NCBI GenBank assembly: GCA_903915465.1
Contig: CAIWTA010000279.1
Location: 1-34,385 of the forward strand
Length of the DNA: 34,385 nucleotides
Direction of reading: 5' to 3'
Source of the DNA: an uncultured Bacteroidales bacterium
Lineage (GTDB): Bacteria; Bacteroidota; Bacteroidia; Bacteroidales; FEN-979
In this document: piece after piece, positions 1 through 9,509 of the stretch
Position numbering within the stretch: position 1 is the stretch's first letter
Layout of the letters: every line of letters begins with the position of its first letter
Position numbers and translations under genes: made by a program
Notes under the pieces: model-generated
What the model was told of the DNA's origin: nothing
The model's input: the letters and a program-made list of their open reading frames with translations, nothing else
The model's database searches: none

Positions 1-1
1 A

Positions 2-35
2 GTTAAAAAAATAATTTTTAGAAAATTATTTTAAC
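2..35. other. AT-only imperfect inverted repeat at the left edge
   Basis: The two arms (GTTAAAA... and ...TTTTAAC) pair over about 14 bp with a three-A bulge and a short TAG loop. Runs of T follow at 47-62. It could be the terminator of a gene lying left of the window. No coding sequence is visible between here and the first tRNA at 406: positions 1-405 hold this repeat, AT-rich DNA and the promoter at 195-225. Confidence 0.3.
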
Positions 36-194
36 GAAGAATGAGCTTTTTCCGATTTTTTATTAGCATATTAATTATCATATATATCACATAAACAAAT
101 CGTTGTGGTTCTATTATTAAAATTTCCCGGTTGGATTTGGTCTGCTATTTACTTATTGAATTGATTTTTATTGTACAGAAAGCATAAAAAAGTC

Positions 195-225
195 TTTGAT
201 ATCATTTTAAAAGTTTATACTTTTG
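195..225 (+). promoter_or_regulatory. Bacteroidetes-type promoter for the tRNA-tuf operon
   Basis: A -33 box TTTG (195-198) is followed by exactly 19 bases and a -7 box TACTTTTG (218-225), a full match to the Bacteroidetes consensus TTTG-N19-TAnnTTTG. Transcription would start near 232, giving a leader of about 170 bases before tRNA-Thr. The same two boxes with the same spacing occur before tRNA-Asp (25717-25747). Confidence 0.85.
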
Positions 226-405
226 CAGTCCTTTTGGAAAAAAGGTTGGTGTTGATTTTTAAGCATTAACAGCAAGAAATTGAAAATGTGTTGAATAGGG
301 GTCATATAATAGCAATAACTGGCGATATTTTTCTTTTTTAGTAGGAAGTTATTTGACTTTTACCAAATGGAAAATTGTGTATAATTTTCTACAGGAACAA
401 TTAAT

Positions 406-478
406 GCCGATGTAGCTCAGCTGGTAGAGCAGCTGATTTGTAATCAGCTGGTCGGCGGTTCGATCCCGTCCATCGGCT
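406..478 (+). tRNA. tRNA-Thr (anticodon TGT)
   Basis: Cloverleaf of 73 bases. The acceptor arm GCCGATG pairs with CATCGGC, and the D arm contains TAGCTC...GAGC. The anticodon stem GCTGA/TCAGC has loop TTTGTAA with anticodon TGT at 439-441, and the T loop is TTCGATC. The 3' CCA is not encoded. It is the first gene after the promoter at 195-225. The 135-base spacer to tRNA-Tyr shows only weak possible hairpins. Confidence 0.97.
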
Positions 479-613
479 CGTAATCCGGGATAACACCGGA
501 GGTGATGAGTTCTTTGAAAGAATGTTTCAAATAGTTGGGGTAAGTTGAAGTTTGGCAAAAGCGAGGACTCTAAGGTCTAATTTTCGCCAGGTATCATAAA
601 TCTTAGCTAAAAT

Positions 614-698
614 GGGGAGATACCAGAGCGGTCAAATGGGGCAGACTGTAAATCTGTTGGCGCAGCCTTCGGAGGTTCGAATCCTCCTCTCCCCACCA
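614..698 (+). tRNA. tRNA-Tyr (anticodon GTA)
   Basis: Class II tRNA of 85 bases with a long variable arm. The acceptor GGGGAGA pairs with TCTCCCC, the anticodon loop CTGTAAA carries GTA, and the T loop is TTCGAAT. The 3' CCA is encoded (696-698), unlike the other five tRNAs in this window. Confidence 0.97.
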
Positions 699-727
699 GG
701 CGGGTTTGAGAATGAGTGTACGTCACA

Positions 728-885
728 TGCACACCCAAACCCAAACACACACCCACTTCGCGGAAGTAGCTCATTTGGTAGAGCGGAAGCCTTCCAAGCT
801 TCAGGTGGCGGGTTCGAGCCCCGTCTTCCGCTCTTTTATTTTTTTTACACACACACACTTTCACACCCAAACTCACACTCACTTC
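728..885 (+). repeat. CA-rich repeated spacers flanking tRNA-Gly
   Basis: The spacers before tRNA-Gly and before tRNA-Thr(GGT) share the 11-mer CACACCCAAAC (730-740 and 862-872), further CACAC-type low-complexity sequence, and the same hexamer CACTTC directly before the mature tRNA 5' end. The two spacers probably share an origin, for example by duplication of a tRNA-spacer unit, or they carry a common processing signal. Role unknown. Confidence 0.55.
760..832 (+). tRNA. tRNA-Gly (anticodon TCC)
   Basis: Cloverleaf of 73 bases. The acceptor GCGGAAG pairs with CTTCCGC, the anticodon loop CTTCCAA carries TCC, and the T loop is TTCGAGC. CCA is not encoded. It lies inside the tRNA operon between two CA-rich spacers. 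Confidence 0.97.
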
Positions 886-957
886 GCCTTTGTAGCTCAG
901 GGGTAGAGCACTTCCTTGGTAAGGAAGGGGTCAGCAGTTCAATTCTGCTCAAAGGCT
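886..957 (+). tRNA. tRNA-Thr (anticodon GGT)
   Basis: Cloverleaf of 72 bases. The acceptor GCCTTTG pairs with CAAAGGC, the anticodon loop TTGGTAA carries GGT, and the T loop is TTCAATT. CCA is not encoded. It is a second threonine isoacceptor in the same operon and the last tRNA before tuf, 92 bases upstream of the tuf start. Confidence 0.96.
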
Positions 958-1049
958 CAGACGAGGCGAATTTGTGTTTAAATACATTGGATAAGAAAGA
1001 ATAAGATCAAGTTTTAACAATAATAACCCGTAATTAAACAAAATTTTAT

Positions 1050-2237
1050 ATGGCAAAAGAAAAATTCAATCGTTCCAAACCGCACGTAAACGTTGGAACT
1101 ATTGGTCATATTGACCACGGTAAGACCACCCTGACTGCTGCTATTACTTTAGTATTAGCAGATAAAGGATTATCCGTATACAGGTCGTTTGATTCAATTG
1201 ACAATGCTCCTGAAGAAAAAGCAAGGGGTATCACAATTAATACTGCCCATATCGAATACCAAACCGCAAACCGCCATTATGCTCACGTTGACTGTCCTGG
1301 ACATGCTGACTACATTAAGAACATGGTTACCGGTGCGGCTCAGATGGATGGCGCTATTGTAGTTGTTGCTGCAACTGATGGACCTATGCCACAAACCCGT
1401 GAGCATATCCTTCTGGCTCGCCAAGTAGGTGTTCCTAAGATTGTTGTCTTTATGAATAAATGCGACAGCGTTGATGATCCCGAATTACTTGACCTGGTTG
1501 AAATTGAAATCAGGGAACTGCTTACTTTCTACGGATTTGATGGTGAAACAACCCCGATTATCCGCGGTTCTGCATTGGGTGGACTGAATAAAGAGCCACA
1601 ATGGGTTGAAAAGATCATGGAACTTATGGATGCTGTAGACAGTTACATTCCATTGCCAGTTCGTGATGTTGACAAGCCTTTCCTGATGCCTGTTGAAGAT
1701 GTATTTTCTATCACTGGTCGTGGTACAGTTGCAACCGGTAGAATTGAAACCGGTGTAATCAACACGAGTGATCCTGTTGAAATTATCGGGATGGGTGCTG
1801 AGAAATTGAAATCTGTGGTAACGGGTGTCGAGATGTTCAGGAAGATTCTCGACAGAGGAGAAGCCGGTGACAATGCAGGTCTGTTGCTTCGCGGTATTGA
1901 TAAAGATGAGATCCGTCGTGGTATGGTTATTGCAAAACCAGGTTCCATTACACCTCATAAGAAATTCAAGGCTGAGGTTTACATCCTGAAAACCAAAGAA
2001 GGTGGACGTCATACCCCATTCCATAACAAGTACCGTCCTCAGTTCTATTTCCGCACCACTGACGTCACAGGTGAGATAACTTGTCCTGAAGGTGTAGAAA
2101 TGATCATGCCAGGCGACAACCTGACAATCACTGTCGACCTCATTTCCGAGATCGCAATGAGTAAAGGTCTGCGTTTTGCAATCCGTGAAGGTGGCAGAAC
2201 TGTTGGTGCCGGTCAGGTTACAGAGATCTTAGAATAA
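1050..2237 (+). CDS. tuf: Elongation factor Tu
   Basis: GTPase that delivers aminoacyl-tRNA to the ribosomal A site in the cytoplasm. The 395-residue length is normal for the family. The G1 loop GHIDHGKT is at about residues 19-26, the switch I motif RGITINT at about 59-65, DCPGH (G3) at about 81-85, and NKCD (G4) at about 136-139. The C-terminal beta-barrel domains follow, with the conserved [16 protein letters not shown] stretch that contacts tRNA. The ATG start fits the family N-terminus [20 protein letters not shown]. The gene follows four tRNA genes and appears to share their promoter, since no separate promoter is visible in the 92-base A-rich gap. A strong hairpin follows the stop codon. 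Confidence 0.98.
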   Translation: MAKEKFNRSKPHVNVGTIGHIDHGKTTLTAAITLVLADKGLSVYRSFDSIDNAPEEKARGITINTAHIEYQTANRHYAHVDCPGHADYIKNMVTGAAQMDGAIVVVAATDGPMPQTREHILLARQVGVPKIVVFMNKCDSVDDPELLDLVEIEIRELLTFYGFDGETTPIIRGSALGGLNKEPQWVEKIMELMDAVDSYIPLPVRDVDKPFLMPVEDVFSITGRGTVATGRIETGVINTSDPVEIIGMGAEKLKSVVTGVEMFRKILDRGEAGDNAGLLLRGIDKDEIRRGMVIAKPGSITPHKKFKAEVYILKTKEGGRHTPFHNKYRPQFYFRTTDVTGEITCPEGVEMIMPGDNLTITVDLISEIAMSKGLRFAIREGGRTVGAGQVTEILE

Positions 2238-2253
2238 TTATTTGTAAAATTGG

Positions 2254-2284
2254 ACAGGAATTCTTTCTTGTTAAGGATTCCTGT
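2254..2284 (+). terminator. 12-bp hairpin between tuf and tRNA-Trp
   Basis: ACAGGAATTCTT (2254-2265) pairs with AAGGATTCCTGT (2273-2284) over 12 bp including one G-U, around a 7-base loop. Only a short T-rich stretch (ATTTGT) follows, so it may be a partial terminator or an RNA processing site rather than a full stop. No consensus promoter was found between it and tRNA-Trp, which suggests that some transcription reads through. Confidence 0.55.
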
Positions 2285-2316
2285 ATTTGTCATAAAAAAC
2301 TAGGGTTTAATTGTAC

Positions 2317-2389
2317 ACGGGTGTAGCTCAACTGGTAGAGTGGCGGTCTCCAAAACCGTAGGCTGTGGGTTCGATTCCTACCACCCGTG
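2317..2389 (+). tRNA. tRNA-Trp (anticodon CCA)
   Basis: Cloverleaf of 73 bases. The acceptor ACGGGTG pairs with CACCCGT, the discriminator base is G, the anticodon loop CTCCAAA carries CCA, and the T loop is TTCGATT. The 3' CCA is not encoded. It sits 15 bases before secE, the usual tuf-trnW-secE-nusG order. Confidence 0.97.
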
Positions 2390-2404
2390 CAAAAGATTAG
2401 ATAG

Positions 2405-2602
2405 ATGGCTAAAACAAAGGTAGTTACGTATTTTAAGGAAAGTTATGACGAATTAATGCATAAAGTTTCCTGGCCAACCTGGAGTGAATTGCAAGGAAGT
2501 GCGATTGTCGTGTCCATTGCTTCCCTGATCATCGCGTTTGTGGTGCTCCTGATGGATGAGGCTTTCAAAAATTTACTCCTGCAGTTTTACAAACTTTTTT
2601 AG
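2405..2602 (+). CDS. secE: Preprotein translocase subunit SecE
   Basis: Small essential subunit of the SecYEG protein-conducting channel in the inner membrane. The 65 residues match the short single-span form of the family. An amphipathic N-terminal part carries the conserved ELxxKVSWPTWSEL motif at about residues 16-29, and one transmembrane helix spans about residues 31-50. It begins 15 bases after tRNA-Trp and is followed 60 bases later by nusG, the near-universal secE-nusG pairing. The ATG start is the only sensible one. Confidence 0.96.
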   Translation: MAKTKVVTYFKESYDELMHKVSWPTWSELQGSAIVVSIASLIIAFVVLLMDEAFKNLLLQFYKLF

Positions 2603-2662
2603 ATTACCAGGTAGAAATATCTAATGTTTTCTTGGATCGTCTAATAGTTTCAATTTGACAGC

Positions 2663-3205
2663 ATGGGTGAGTTGGTTAAAAAGTGGTATGTTATCAGAGC
2701 AATCAGTGGAAATGAGAAAAAGGTAAAACAATACCTTGAAAGCGAGATTTCCATTCTGAAGTTGCAGGATTCCATTTCACAAGTGCTGATTCCTACTGAA
2801 AAGGTTTACTTAATCCGGAACGGGAAGAAAGTAAGCAAAGAGCGGAATTATTTTCCAGGTTATGTGCTGATTGAAGCTGTTTTGACTGGTGAGATTCCAC
2901 ATATCATCAAGAATGTTCCTGGAGTTCTGGGATTTCTTGGTGCAAAAGGGGAACCACATCCTTTGCGTCCTGCTGAAGTTAAGCGTATACTCGGCAAATT
3001 TGACGAGCTGGCTGAACAGGGTGAAGAGATGAATATTCCCTTTATTGTAGGAGAAACAGTTACTGTTATTGATGGTCCATTTAACAGTTTTAGCGGGGTT
3101 ATCGAGGAGATTAATGAAGAGAAGAAGAAACTGAAAGTCATGGTTAAGATTTTTGGCAGAAAAACTCCGCTGGAATTAAGTTTTATGCAAGTGCAGAAAG
3201 AGTAG
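2663..3205 (+). CDS. nusG: Transcription termination/antitermination factor NusG
   Basis: General transcription elongation factor that binds RNA polymerase through its N-terminal NGN domain and links it to Rho or the ribosome through a C-terminal KOW domain. Of 180 residues, the NGN domain covers about 5-115, beginning [16 protein letters not shown] and including the FPGYVLIE strand. The KOW motif, around [16 protein letters not shown], lies at about 130-145. It stands between secE and rplK in the usual order and is probably co-transcribed with the ribosomal protein and RNA polymerase genes it serves. Confidence 0.97.
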   Translation: MGELVKKWYVIRAISGNEKKVKQYLESEISILKLQDSISQVLIPTEKVYLIRNGKKVSKERNYFPGYVLIEAVLTGEIPHIIKNVPGVLGFLGAKGEPHPLRPAEVKRILGKFDELAEQGEEMNIPFIVGETVTVIDGPFNSFSGVIEEINEEKKKLKVMVKIFGRKTPLELSFMQVQKE

Positions 3206-3251
3206 AACGACCCGGTACACAGATCCGGTAAATCATTAAATTATTTAAACA

Positions 3252-3695
3252 ATGGCAAAAGAAATAAGTGGAATTATTAAGTTACAGATCAAGGGAGGAT
3301 CTGCCAATCCATCGCCACCAATTGGTCCAGCATTGGGTGCCAAAGGGGTGAACATCATGGAGTTTTGTAAGCAGTTCAACGCACGTACGCAAGATAAAGC
3401 CGGAAAGGTTATTCCGGTTATTATTACTGTTTATCGCGATAAATCCTTTGATTTTATCACAAAGACACCGCCGGTTGCCGTTCAATTACTTGAAGCTACT
3501 AAGTTACAAAAGGGTTCCCCGGAACCTAACCGGAATAAGGTAGGATCCGTGACTTTGGCACAGGTTCAAAAGATTGCGGAAGACAAAATGACGGATTTGA
3601 ATGCCTTTACCTTGGAATCAGCCATGAATATGGTTGCTGGAACCGCACGTAGTATGGGGATTACCATTTCCGGTGAGGCACAAAAAACCAACTGA
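3252..3695 (+). CDS. rplK: Ribosomal protein L11
   Basis: Large-subunit protein of the GTPase-associated centre that binds 23S rRNA. It has 147 residues. The N-terminal domain has the conserved proline-rich [21 protein letters not shown] segment (about residues 18-38), and the C-terminal domain binds rRNA. The ATG start and family N-terminus ([13 protein letters not shown]) agree. Gaps of 46 bases upstream and 51 bases downstream place it within the operon. Confidence 0.97.
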   Translation: MAKEISGIIKLQIKGGSANPSPPIGPALGAKGVNIMEFCKQFNARTQDKAGKVIPVIITVYRDKSFDFITKTPPVAVQLLEATKLQKGSPEPNRNKVGSVTLAQVQKIAEDKMTDLNAFTLESAMNMVAGTARSMGITISGEAQKTN

Positions 3696-3746
3696 TCCCC
3701 TTCAGGATTGTTGAACGGTTAGTACAAATTTTATAAAACGAGTGAA

Positions 3747-4442
3747 ATGGCTAAGTTGACTAAAAAACAGAAAGAGGCTTTAGGGAAGTTTGATAAAAAT
3801 GCTGTTTATGCCTTGTCAGATGCTGTAGGAGTTGTAAAGGAAATTACCAATACAAAATTTGATTCCTCTATCGATATCGATATTCGTTTAGGAGTTGATC
3901 CCCGAAAGGCGAACCAGATGGTGAGAGGCATTGTGACATTACCACATGGAACAGGAAAAGTAACACGGGTGCTGGTTCTTTGTACTCCTGATAAGGAAGA
4001 TGAAGCAAAAGAAGCTGGTGCTGATTTTTGCGGATTGGATGAATACATAGAGAAGATTAAGGGTGGATGGACTGATGTCGATGTTATCATTACTATGCCA
4101 AGTGTTATGGCAAAAGTCGGTGCACTTGGAAAGATTCTTGGACCAAGAGGTCTGATGCCAAATCCGAAAACGGGCACTGTTACCATGGAAGTAGCCAAAG
4201 CTGTTAAAGAAGTAAAAGCGGGAAAGATAGATTTCCGTGTTGATAAATTCGGAATCATTCACGCTTCTGTTGCAAAAGCATCTTTTGAAAAAGAGAAGAT
4301 CGTGGAGAATGCCAGAGAATTGTTGCACAGCGTTGTCAAACTTAAACCTGCTTCAGCAAAAGGTACTTATATCAAGAGTATTTATTTATCAAGTACTATG
4401 AGCCCCGGTGTTCAGGTAGAACCGAAATCGATTACTGCCTGA
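3747..4442 (+). CDS. rplA: Ribosomal protein L1
   Basis: Large-subunit protein that forms the L1 stalk and in many bacteria represses its own rplKA operon. Its 231 residues are a normal length. The signature region [25 protein letters not shown] lies at about residues 115-140. The gene follows rplK and is 29 bases from rplJ, which leaves no room for a long structured L10 leader. I did not identify an L1 operator. Confidence 0.97.
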   Translation: MAKLTKKQKEALGKFDKNAVYALSDAVGVVKEITNTKFDSSIDIDIRLGVDPRKANQMVRGIVTLPHGTGKVTRVLVLCTPDKEDEAKEAGADFCGLDEYIEKIKGGWTDVDVIITMPSVMAKVGALGKILGPRGLMPNPKTGTVTMEVAKAVKEVKAGKIDFRVDKFGIIHASVAKASFEKEKIVENARELLHSVVKLKPASAKGTYIKSIYLSSTMSPGVQVEPKSITA

Positions 4443-4471
4443 TTTTTATGAACATTTGAGAGAGCAGAACT

Positions 4472-4993
4472 ATGAAAAAAGAAGAAAAGAATCAGTCCGT
4501 TAATGTCCTTGCGGAGAAATTATCTGTTTCAAATAATTTCTACCTTACCGATATTTCGAACTTAAATGTAGCGACCTCTAACAGGCTGAGGAGAATTTGC
4601 TTTAAACGCAATATTCAACTCAAAATGGTTAAGAATACTTTGCTGAAGAAGGCTATGGAAAAATCTGGTAAAGATTTTTCACCCCTCTATGATATTTTAC
4701 AAGGGTCAACTTCAATTATGTTTTCTGATGTCGCAAATGATCCGGCAAAAATGATCCGGGAGTTCCGGAAAACAGCCCCCAAACCGATTCTCAAAGCCGC
4801 TTATGTGGAAGAGATGGTTTATGTGGGTGACGACCAACTGGATGCATTAATCAACATAAAGTCGAAGAATGAAATGATCGGTGTTGTAATCGGTATGTTG
4901 CGCTCACCATTACAGAATGTTATGTCAGCACTGCAATCTGGAAACAACCTGCTTTCGGGCATTGTTAAAACACTATCAGAAAAGCCGGAATAA
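4472..4993 (+). CDS. rplJ: Ribosomal protein L10
   Basis: Stalk base protein that anchors L7/L12 dimers to the ribosome. It has 173 residues. The conserved RNA-binding N-terminal half includes FYLTDISNLN and the MVKNTLLKKAM segment (about residues 50-62). The C-terminal helix that carries the L7/L12 dimers follows. rplL comes next after a 96-base AT-rich gap with no clear terminator. Confidence 0.96.
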   Translation: MKKEEKNQSVNVLAEKLSVSNNFYLTDISNLNVATSNRLRRICFKRNIQLKMVKNTLLKKAMEKSGKDFSPLYDILQGSTSIMFSDVANDPAKMIREFRKTAPKPILKAAYVEEMVYVGDDQLDALINIKSKNEMIGVVIGMLRSPLQNVMSALQSGNNLLSGIVKTLSEKPE

Positions 4994-5089
4994 AGGTTTT
5001 TCAAAACTATCTCCAACGAACAATTCGTGTTCTTGTAGAAAAAAATAATAAATAATGAATTATTAATAATTAAAAAAAACAGAATTAAA

Positions 5090-5461
5090 ATGGCAGATTT
5101 AAAAGCTTTTGCAGAACAGTTAGTAAATTTAACAGTAAAAGAAGTAAACGACCTAGCTAAGATTTTAAAAGATGATTACGGCATCGAGCCTGCAGCCGCC
5201 GCAGTTGCTATAGCAGCACCTGCTGCCGTTACTGCAGTGGAAGTTGAGCAAACTTCTTTTGATGTAATTCTTAAATCAGCCGGCCAGGCTAAATTGGCTG
5301 TTGTTAAATTGGTTAAGGAATTAACAAGTTTGGGCTTGAAAGAAGCGAAAGAACTGGTTGATGCAGCTCCAAAACCAATAAAAGAAGGTATTACTAAGGA
5401 TGAAGCACAAGCATTATTGAAACAATTACAGGAGGCAGGTGCAGAGGTTGAAATTAAGTAA
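5090..5461 (+). CDS. rplL: Ribosomal protein L7/L12
   Basis: Multicopy stalk protein that recruits and stimulates translational GTPases. It has 123 residues. The N-terminal dimerisation helices cover about residues 1-32. An alanine-rich hinge lies at about 35-50. The C-terminal domain has the conserved FDVILKSAG start, the helix [24 protein letters not shown], and a final EAGAEVEIK. The hairpins that follow at 5486-5564 could lower expression of rpoBC relative to the ribosomal proteins. Confidence 0.97.
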   Translation: MADLKAFAEQLVNLTVKEVNDLAKILKDDYGIEPAAAAVAIAAPAAVTAVEVEQTSFDVILKSAGQAKLAVVKLVKELTSLGLKEAKELVDAAPKPIKEGITKDEAQALLKQLQEAGAEVEIK

Positions 5462-5485
5462 GAGAAATAACTTTCGTACAATAAT

Positions 5486-5525
5486 TTGGCAATAGATCTC
5501 TTCATTATGAAGGGATCTGTGCCAA
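5486..5525 (+). terminator. Hairpin 1 in the rplL-rpoB gap (attenuator or processing site)
   Basis: TTGGCA (5486-5491) pairs with TGCCAA (5520-5525). Inside this, AGATC pairs with GATCT and CTTC with GAAG, with one- or two-base bulges and an ATTAT loop. Only TTTGTT follows, so termination would be partial. In E. coli the same gap holds an attenuator and an RNase III site (known); a similar role here is inferred. Confidence 0.6.
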
Positions 5526-5537
5526 TTTGTTATTGAT

Positions 5538-5569
5538 GTAAAGACATTCCTGATGCGTCTTTACCTTTG
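5538..5569 (+). promoter_or_regulatory. Hairpin 2 in the rplL-rpoB gap with an embedded TACCTTTG
   Basis: GTAAAGAC (5538-5545) pairs perfectly with GTCTTTAC (5557-5564) around an 11-base loop. The descending arm runs into TACCTTTG (5562-5569), a match to the -7 promoter box TAnnTTTG. No TTTG or TTG box lies 19-21 bases upstream, so an internal rpoBC promoter is possible but weakly supported. If it were used, the leader would be about 55 bases. Confidence 0.45.
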
Positions 5570-5631
5570 AACGCGATTATTCAGGTTACTTTTTAACCGG
5601 TCTCATTATCTGAGACAGAAAAATTAAGACC

Positions 5632-8600
5632 TTGGCTTCACAAAAAATTGAACGGATCAATTTTGCTAACACAAAGATCCAGTACGAATATCCTGATTTT
5701 CTTGATATTCAATTAAGGTCATTCAGGGATTTTTTCCAACTCGAAACAAATCCTGAGAATCGGGTCAATGAAGGACTTTATAAAGTTTTTGCAGAGAACT
5801 TCCCAATCTCTGATGCCAGGAACAACTTTGTTCTCGAATTTCTGGATTACTATATAGATCCTCCGCGTTATTCCATAGAAGAATGCATCGAGAGAGGATT
5901 GACTTATAGCGTTCCCCTGAAAGCAAAACTTAAACTTTATTGTACAGATCCTGAGCATGAGGATTTTGAGACTATTATTCAGGATGTTTATCTGGGAATG
6001 ATTCCCTACATGACACCACGCGGAACTTTCTGCATTAATGGCGCAGAAAGAGTTGTAGTTTCTCAATTACACCGTTCGCCTGGTGTGTTTTTCAGCACGA
6101 GTTTTCACGCTAATGGTATCCAGCTTTATTCTGCCAGGATCATCCCATTTAAAGGCTCCTGGATTGAATTTACCACCGATATTAACAGCGTGATGTATGC
6201 CTATATCGACCGTAAAAAGAAACTGCCTGTCACCACATTACTAAGAGCTATCGGTTACGAAAGTGATAAAGACATTCTGGAGATTTTCGGACTTGCCCAG
6301 GAAATTAAAGTCAGCAAAACTGCCTTAAAGCGCATCCTTGGTACGAAACTGGCCGCACGCGTCGTACGTACCTGGATTGAAGATTTTGTGGATGAAGATA
6401 CCGGTGAAGTTGTTTCTATCGAACGTACGGAGGTAATCATCGAACGGGAAACGATTTTGGTTGATGAACATATTGAACAGATTATTGATGCAGGCATAAA
6501 AACAATCCTGATTCACCGGGAAGAAGCCGGAATGACCGACTATTCAATCATCTTTAATACCCTTCAAAAAGATACTGCCAACTCTGAAAAGGAAGCTGTG
6601 GAATATATTTACCGCCAGCTCAGAAATGCAGAACCTCCGGATGAAGAGACAGCAAGGGGCATTATTGACAAGCTGTTTTTCTCAGATAAACGGTATGACC
6701 TTGGAGATGTTGGTAGATACCGGATCAATAGAAAACTAGGGTTAGATATTCCAATCGAAACCAGGGTTCTTACAAAAGAAGATATTATTTCCATTATTAA
6801 ATACCTCATTGAGCTGGTTAATTCTAAAGCCGATGTGGATGATATTGACCATCTGAGTAATCGTAGAGTCCGGACTGTCGGAGAACAGCTATATAATCAA
6901 TTTGGTGTCGGTCTCTCACGTATGGCACGCACCATTCGTGAAAGGATGAATGTCAGAGACAATGAGGTCTTCACCCCGATGGATTTAATCAATGCCAAAA
7001 CGTTATCCTCTGTTATCAATACGTTCTTTGGAACAAACCAGCTTTCTCAGTTCATGGATCAGACGAACCCATTGGCTGAATTGACCCACAAAAGAAGGAT
7101 TTCTGCACTTGGACCTGGCGGTTTATCTAGGGAAAGAGCAGGATTTGAAGTTCGGGACGTACATTATACTCATTATGGACGTCTGTGTACGATTGAGACA
7201 CCGGAAGGTCCGAATATCGGGCTTATTTCATCACTTTGTGTTTATGCAAAGATTGATAAACTTGGATTTATTGAAACTCCTTACCACCGCGTCATCGAGG
7301 GAGTCGTGAAATTACAGGAAGAACCTGTTTATCTGACTGCTGAAGAGGAAGAAAGGAAAATTATTGCCCAGGCAAGGACTCCAATGGATGATTTGGGAGA
7401 CATAGTGGAAAGCAAGGTAAAAGTGAGATATCTTGCCGACTATCCTATTATTGAAAAGGAAAAAGTCGACCTTATTGATATTGCACCGAATCAAATTGCT
7501 TCAATTGCTGCATCACTTATCCCTTTTCTCGAACACGATGATGCAAACCGTGCCCTCATGGGATCGAATATGATGCGTCAGGCAGTTCCTTTGTTGAACC
7601 CTGAAACCGCCTTAGTAGGTACCGGGATTGAAGCCTCTGTTGCCCGTGATTCCCGGGTACTCATCAACTCTGAAGGTGATGGCGTGGTTGAGTATGTTGA
7701 CGCAAAAGAGATCATCATCCGCTATAACCGTGAAGAAAAAGAGCGATTAGTTAGTTTTGATGAAGATACACGATCGTATAACCTCACAAAGTTTGCACGT
7801 ACCAATCAGAATACTTGTATCAACCTTCGACCAATTGTAAGAAAAGGCGATATTGTTATGAAGGGACAGGTATTATGTGAAGGATATGCAACAAAAGACG
7901 GAGAATTAGCCTTGGGACGTAACCTGATGGTTGCTTTTATGCCGTGGAAAGGGTACAACTTTGAGGATGCAATAGTTATCTCCGAAAAGGTTGTTAAAGA
8001 AGATATTTTTACATCTATCCATATTGAAGAATTTACACTGGAAGTCAGGGATACCAAACGAGGCGTTGAAGAATTGACCAATGATATTCCCAACGTCAGC
8101 GCAGAAGCGACGAAAGAGTTAGACGAAAACGGACTGATACGGATTGGTGCTGAGGTAAATGAAGGCGATATCCTAATTGGAAAAATAACACCAAAAGGAG
8201 AAAGTGACCCAACTCCTGAAGAAAAATTGTTAAGAGCAATTTTCGGAGATAAAGCCGGCGATGTAAAAGATGCCTCACTAAAAGCACCGCCATCAATGAA
8301 GGGCATCGTAATTGATAAAAAATTATTTTCGAGGGTTATCAAAGATCGAAAAGCGAAAGCAAAGGAAAAAGATGACCTGAAAAAGATGGAAGATGACCAT
8401 TTGAAAGATGTAGAAAAGCTGAAAGTAAAATTGGTCGAAAAAATGAACGTCCTGGTTAACGGAAAGATTTCACAGGGGGTATACAATAATTTCAAAGTTG
8501 AAGTTGTTCCGAAAGGCACAAAATTTACACAAAAGACACTTCTTGATCTCGATTGTCTGAGCGTAAATCCGAATAAATGGACGACTGATAAAGACCGGAA

Positions 8601-9441
8601 TGATCAAATAAAGATTTTGGTCAACAATTATATCATTAAGTACAAAGAACTGTTAGGAGTATTTAATCGGAAAAAATTTATTTCGATTGTTGGAGATGAT
8701 CTTCCTGCAGGAATACTCCAAATGGCGAAGGTTTACATCGCAAAGAAACGTAAACTGAAGGTTGGAGATAAGATGGCAGGGCGACATGGGAATAAAGGGA
8801 TTGTTGCAAGGATTGTGCGTGAAGAGGATATGCCATTTTTAGAAGACGGCACACCTGTTGATGTTGTGTTGAATCCCTTGGGCGTCCCTTCCCGTATGAA
8901 TTTAGGGCAAATCTATGAAACCATCCTTGGTTGGGCCGGGAAAAAGCTTGGGCAACGGTTTACTTCACCGATTTTTGACGGTGCAAGACAGGATGAAATT
9001 AATGCCTATCTGGTAAAAGCAGGCCTCCCGGAAAATGGGAAAGTATATCTTTATGATGGCTTATCTGGTGCCCGGTTTGATCAACCCACTACCGTTGGAT
9101 ACATCTATCTGATGAAACTTCACCACATGGTTGATGATAAGATGCATGCCCGTTCAATAGGTCCCTATTCATTGATAACACAACAACCTTTGGGCGGGAA
9201 GGCACAGTTCGGAGGCCAGCGCTTTGGAGAAATGGAAGTCTGGGCACTGGAAGCATTTGGCGCTGCAAATATATTGCTGGAGATCCAGACAGTCAAATCA
9301 GATGATGTGAATGGACGTGCAAAAGCCTATGAAGCAATTGTGAAAGGTGAAAATATGCCAAATCCCAGCATTCCGGAATCTTTCAATGTATTGGTTCATG
9401 AACTTCGCGGACTTGGCTTGCAGGTTAACTTTGACGCCTGA
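5632..9441 (+). CDS. rpoB: RNA polymerase subunit beta
   Basis: Catalytic core subunit of RNA polymerase, 1269 residues. The start is TTG: the reading frame upstream meets a stop at 5611-5613 with no ATG between, and translation from TTG gives [15 protein letters not shown], which fits Bacteroidetes RpoB. The rifampicin-pocket region [20 protein letters not shown] (nt about 7040-7100), followed by RISALGPGG, carries the ordinary Asp, His and Ser residues, so no resistance change is seen there. [12 protein letters not shown] and the C-terminal [20 protein letters not shown] clamp region are present. A lysine-rich, probably coiled-coil insertion lies at nt about 8335-8470. The 170-base gap before it holds two hairpins; rpoC follows after 68 bases. 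Confidence 0.98.
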   Translation: MASQKIERINFANTKIQYEYPDFLDIQLRSFRDFFQLETNPENRVNEGLYKVFAENFPISDARNNFVLEFLDYYIDPPRYSIEECIERGLTYSVPLKAKLKLYCTDPEHEDFETIIQDVYLGMIPYMTPRGTFCINGAERVVVSQLHRSPGVFFSTSFHANGIQLYSARIIPFKGSWIEFTTDINSVMYAYIDRKKKLPVTTLLRAIGYESDKDILEIFGLAQEIKVSKTALKRILGTKLAARVVRTWIEDFVDEDTGEVVSIERTEVIIERETILVDEHIEQIIDAGIKTILIHREEAGMTDYSIIFNTLQKDTANSEKEAVEYIYRQLRNAEPPDEETARGIIDKLFFSDKRYDLGDVGRYRINRKLGLDIPIETRVLTKEDIISIIKYLIELVNSKADVDDIDHLSNRRVRTVGEQLYNQFGVGLSRMARTIRERMNVRDNEVFTPMDLINAKTLSSVINTFFGTNQLSQFMDQTNPLAELTHKRRISALGPGGLSRERAGFEVRDVHYTHYGRLCTIETPEGPNIGLISSLCVYAKIDKLGFIETPYHRVIEGVVKLQEEPVYLTAEEEERKIIAQARTPMDDLGDIVESKVKVRYLADYPIIEKEKVDLIDIAPNQIASIAASLIPFLEHDDANRALMGSNMMRQAVPLLNPETALVGTGIEASVARDSRVLINSEGDGVVEYVDAKEIIIRYNREEKERLVSFDEDTRSYNLTKFARTNQNTCINLRPIVRKGDIVMKGQVLCEGYATKDGELALGRNLMVAFMPWKGYNFEDAIVISEKVVKEDIFTSIHIEEFTLEVRDTKRGVEELTNDIPNVSAEATKELDENGLIRIGAEVNEGDILIGKITPKGESDPTPEEKLLRAIFGDKAGDVKDASLKAPPSMKGIVIDKKLFSRVIKDRKAKAKEKDDLKKMEDDHLKDVEKLKVKLVEKMNVLVNGKISQGVYNNFKVEVVPKGTKFTQKTLLDLDCLSVNPNKWTTDKDRNDQIKILVNNYIIKYKELLGVFNRKKFISIVGDDLPAGILQMAKVYIAKKRKLKVGDKMAGRHGNKGIVARIVREEDMPFLEDGTPVDVVLNPLGVPSRMNLGQIYETILGWAGKKLGQRFTSPIFDGARQDEINAYLVKAGLPENGKVYLYDGLSGARFDQPTTVGYIYLMKLHHMVDDKMHARSIGPYSLITQQPLGGKAQFGGQRFGEMEVWALEAFGAANILLEIQTVKSDDVNGRAKAYEAIVKGENMPNPSIPESFNVLVHELRGLGLQVNFDA

Positions 9442-9509
9442 TATATACCTGGCACCGAATCATACATTTATCGAACACGAAATTAATTTCAAACGTCAAC
9501 TCTCATAAT

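Noticed and set aside
349-1004. Open frames over the tRNA cluster on both strands
   Set aside because: They run through tRNA genes and CA-rich spacers, have no family features and are explained by the RNA genes.
1194-4328. Several long minus-strand frames opposite tuf, nusG, rplK and rplA
   Set aside because: They are shadows of strongly conserved plus-strand genes, with low-complexity translations and no starts in a sensible context.
4443-4471. Structured L10 leader before rplJ
   Set aside because: The gap is only 29 bases and shows no hairpin large enough for a known L10 leader.
7806-8519. A 237-codon minus-strand frame inside rpoB
   Set aside because: It is the antisense of the lysine-rich rpoB segment; the translation is Ser/Phe-rich and has no recognisable domain.
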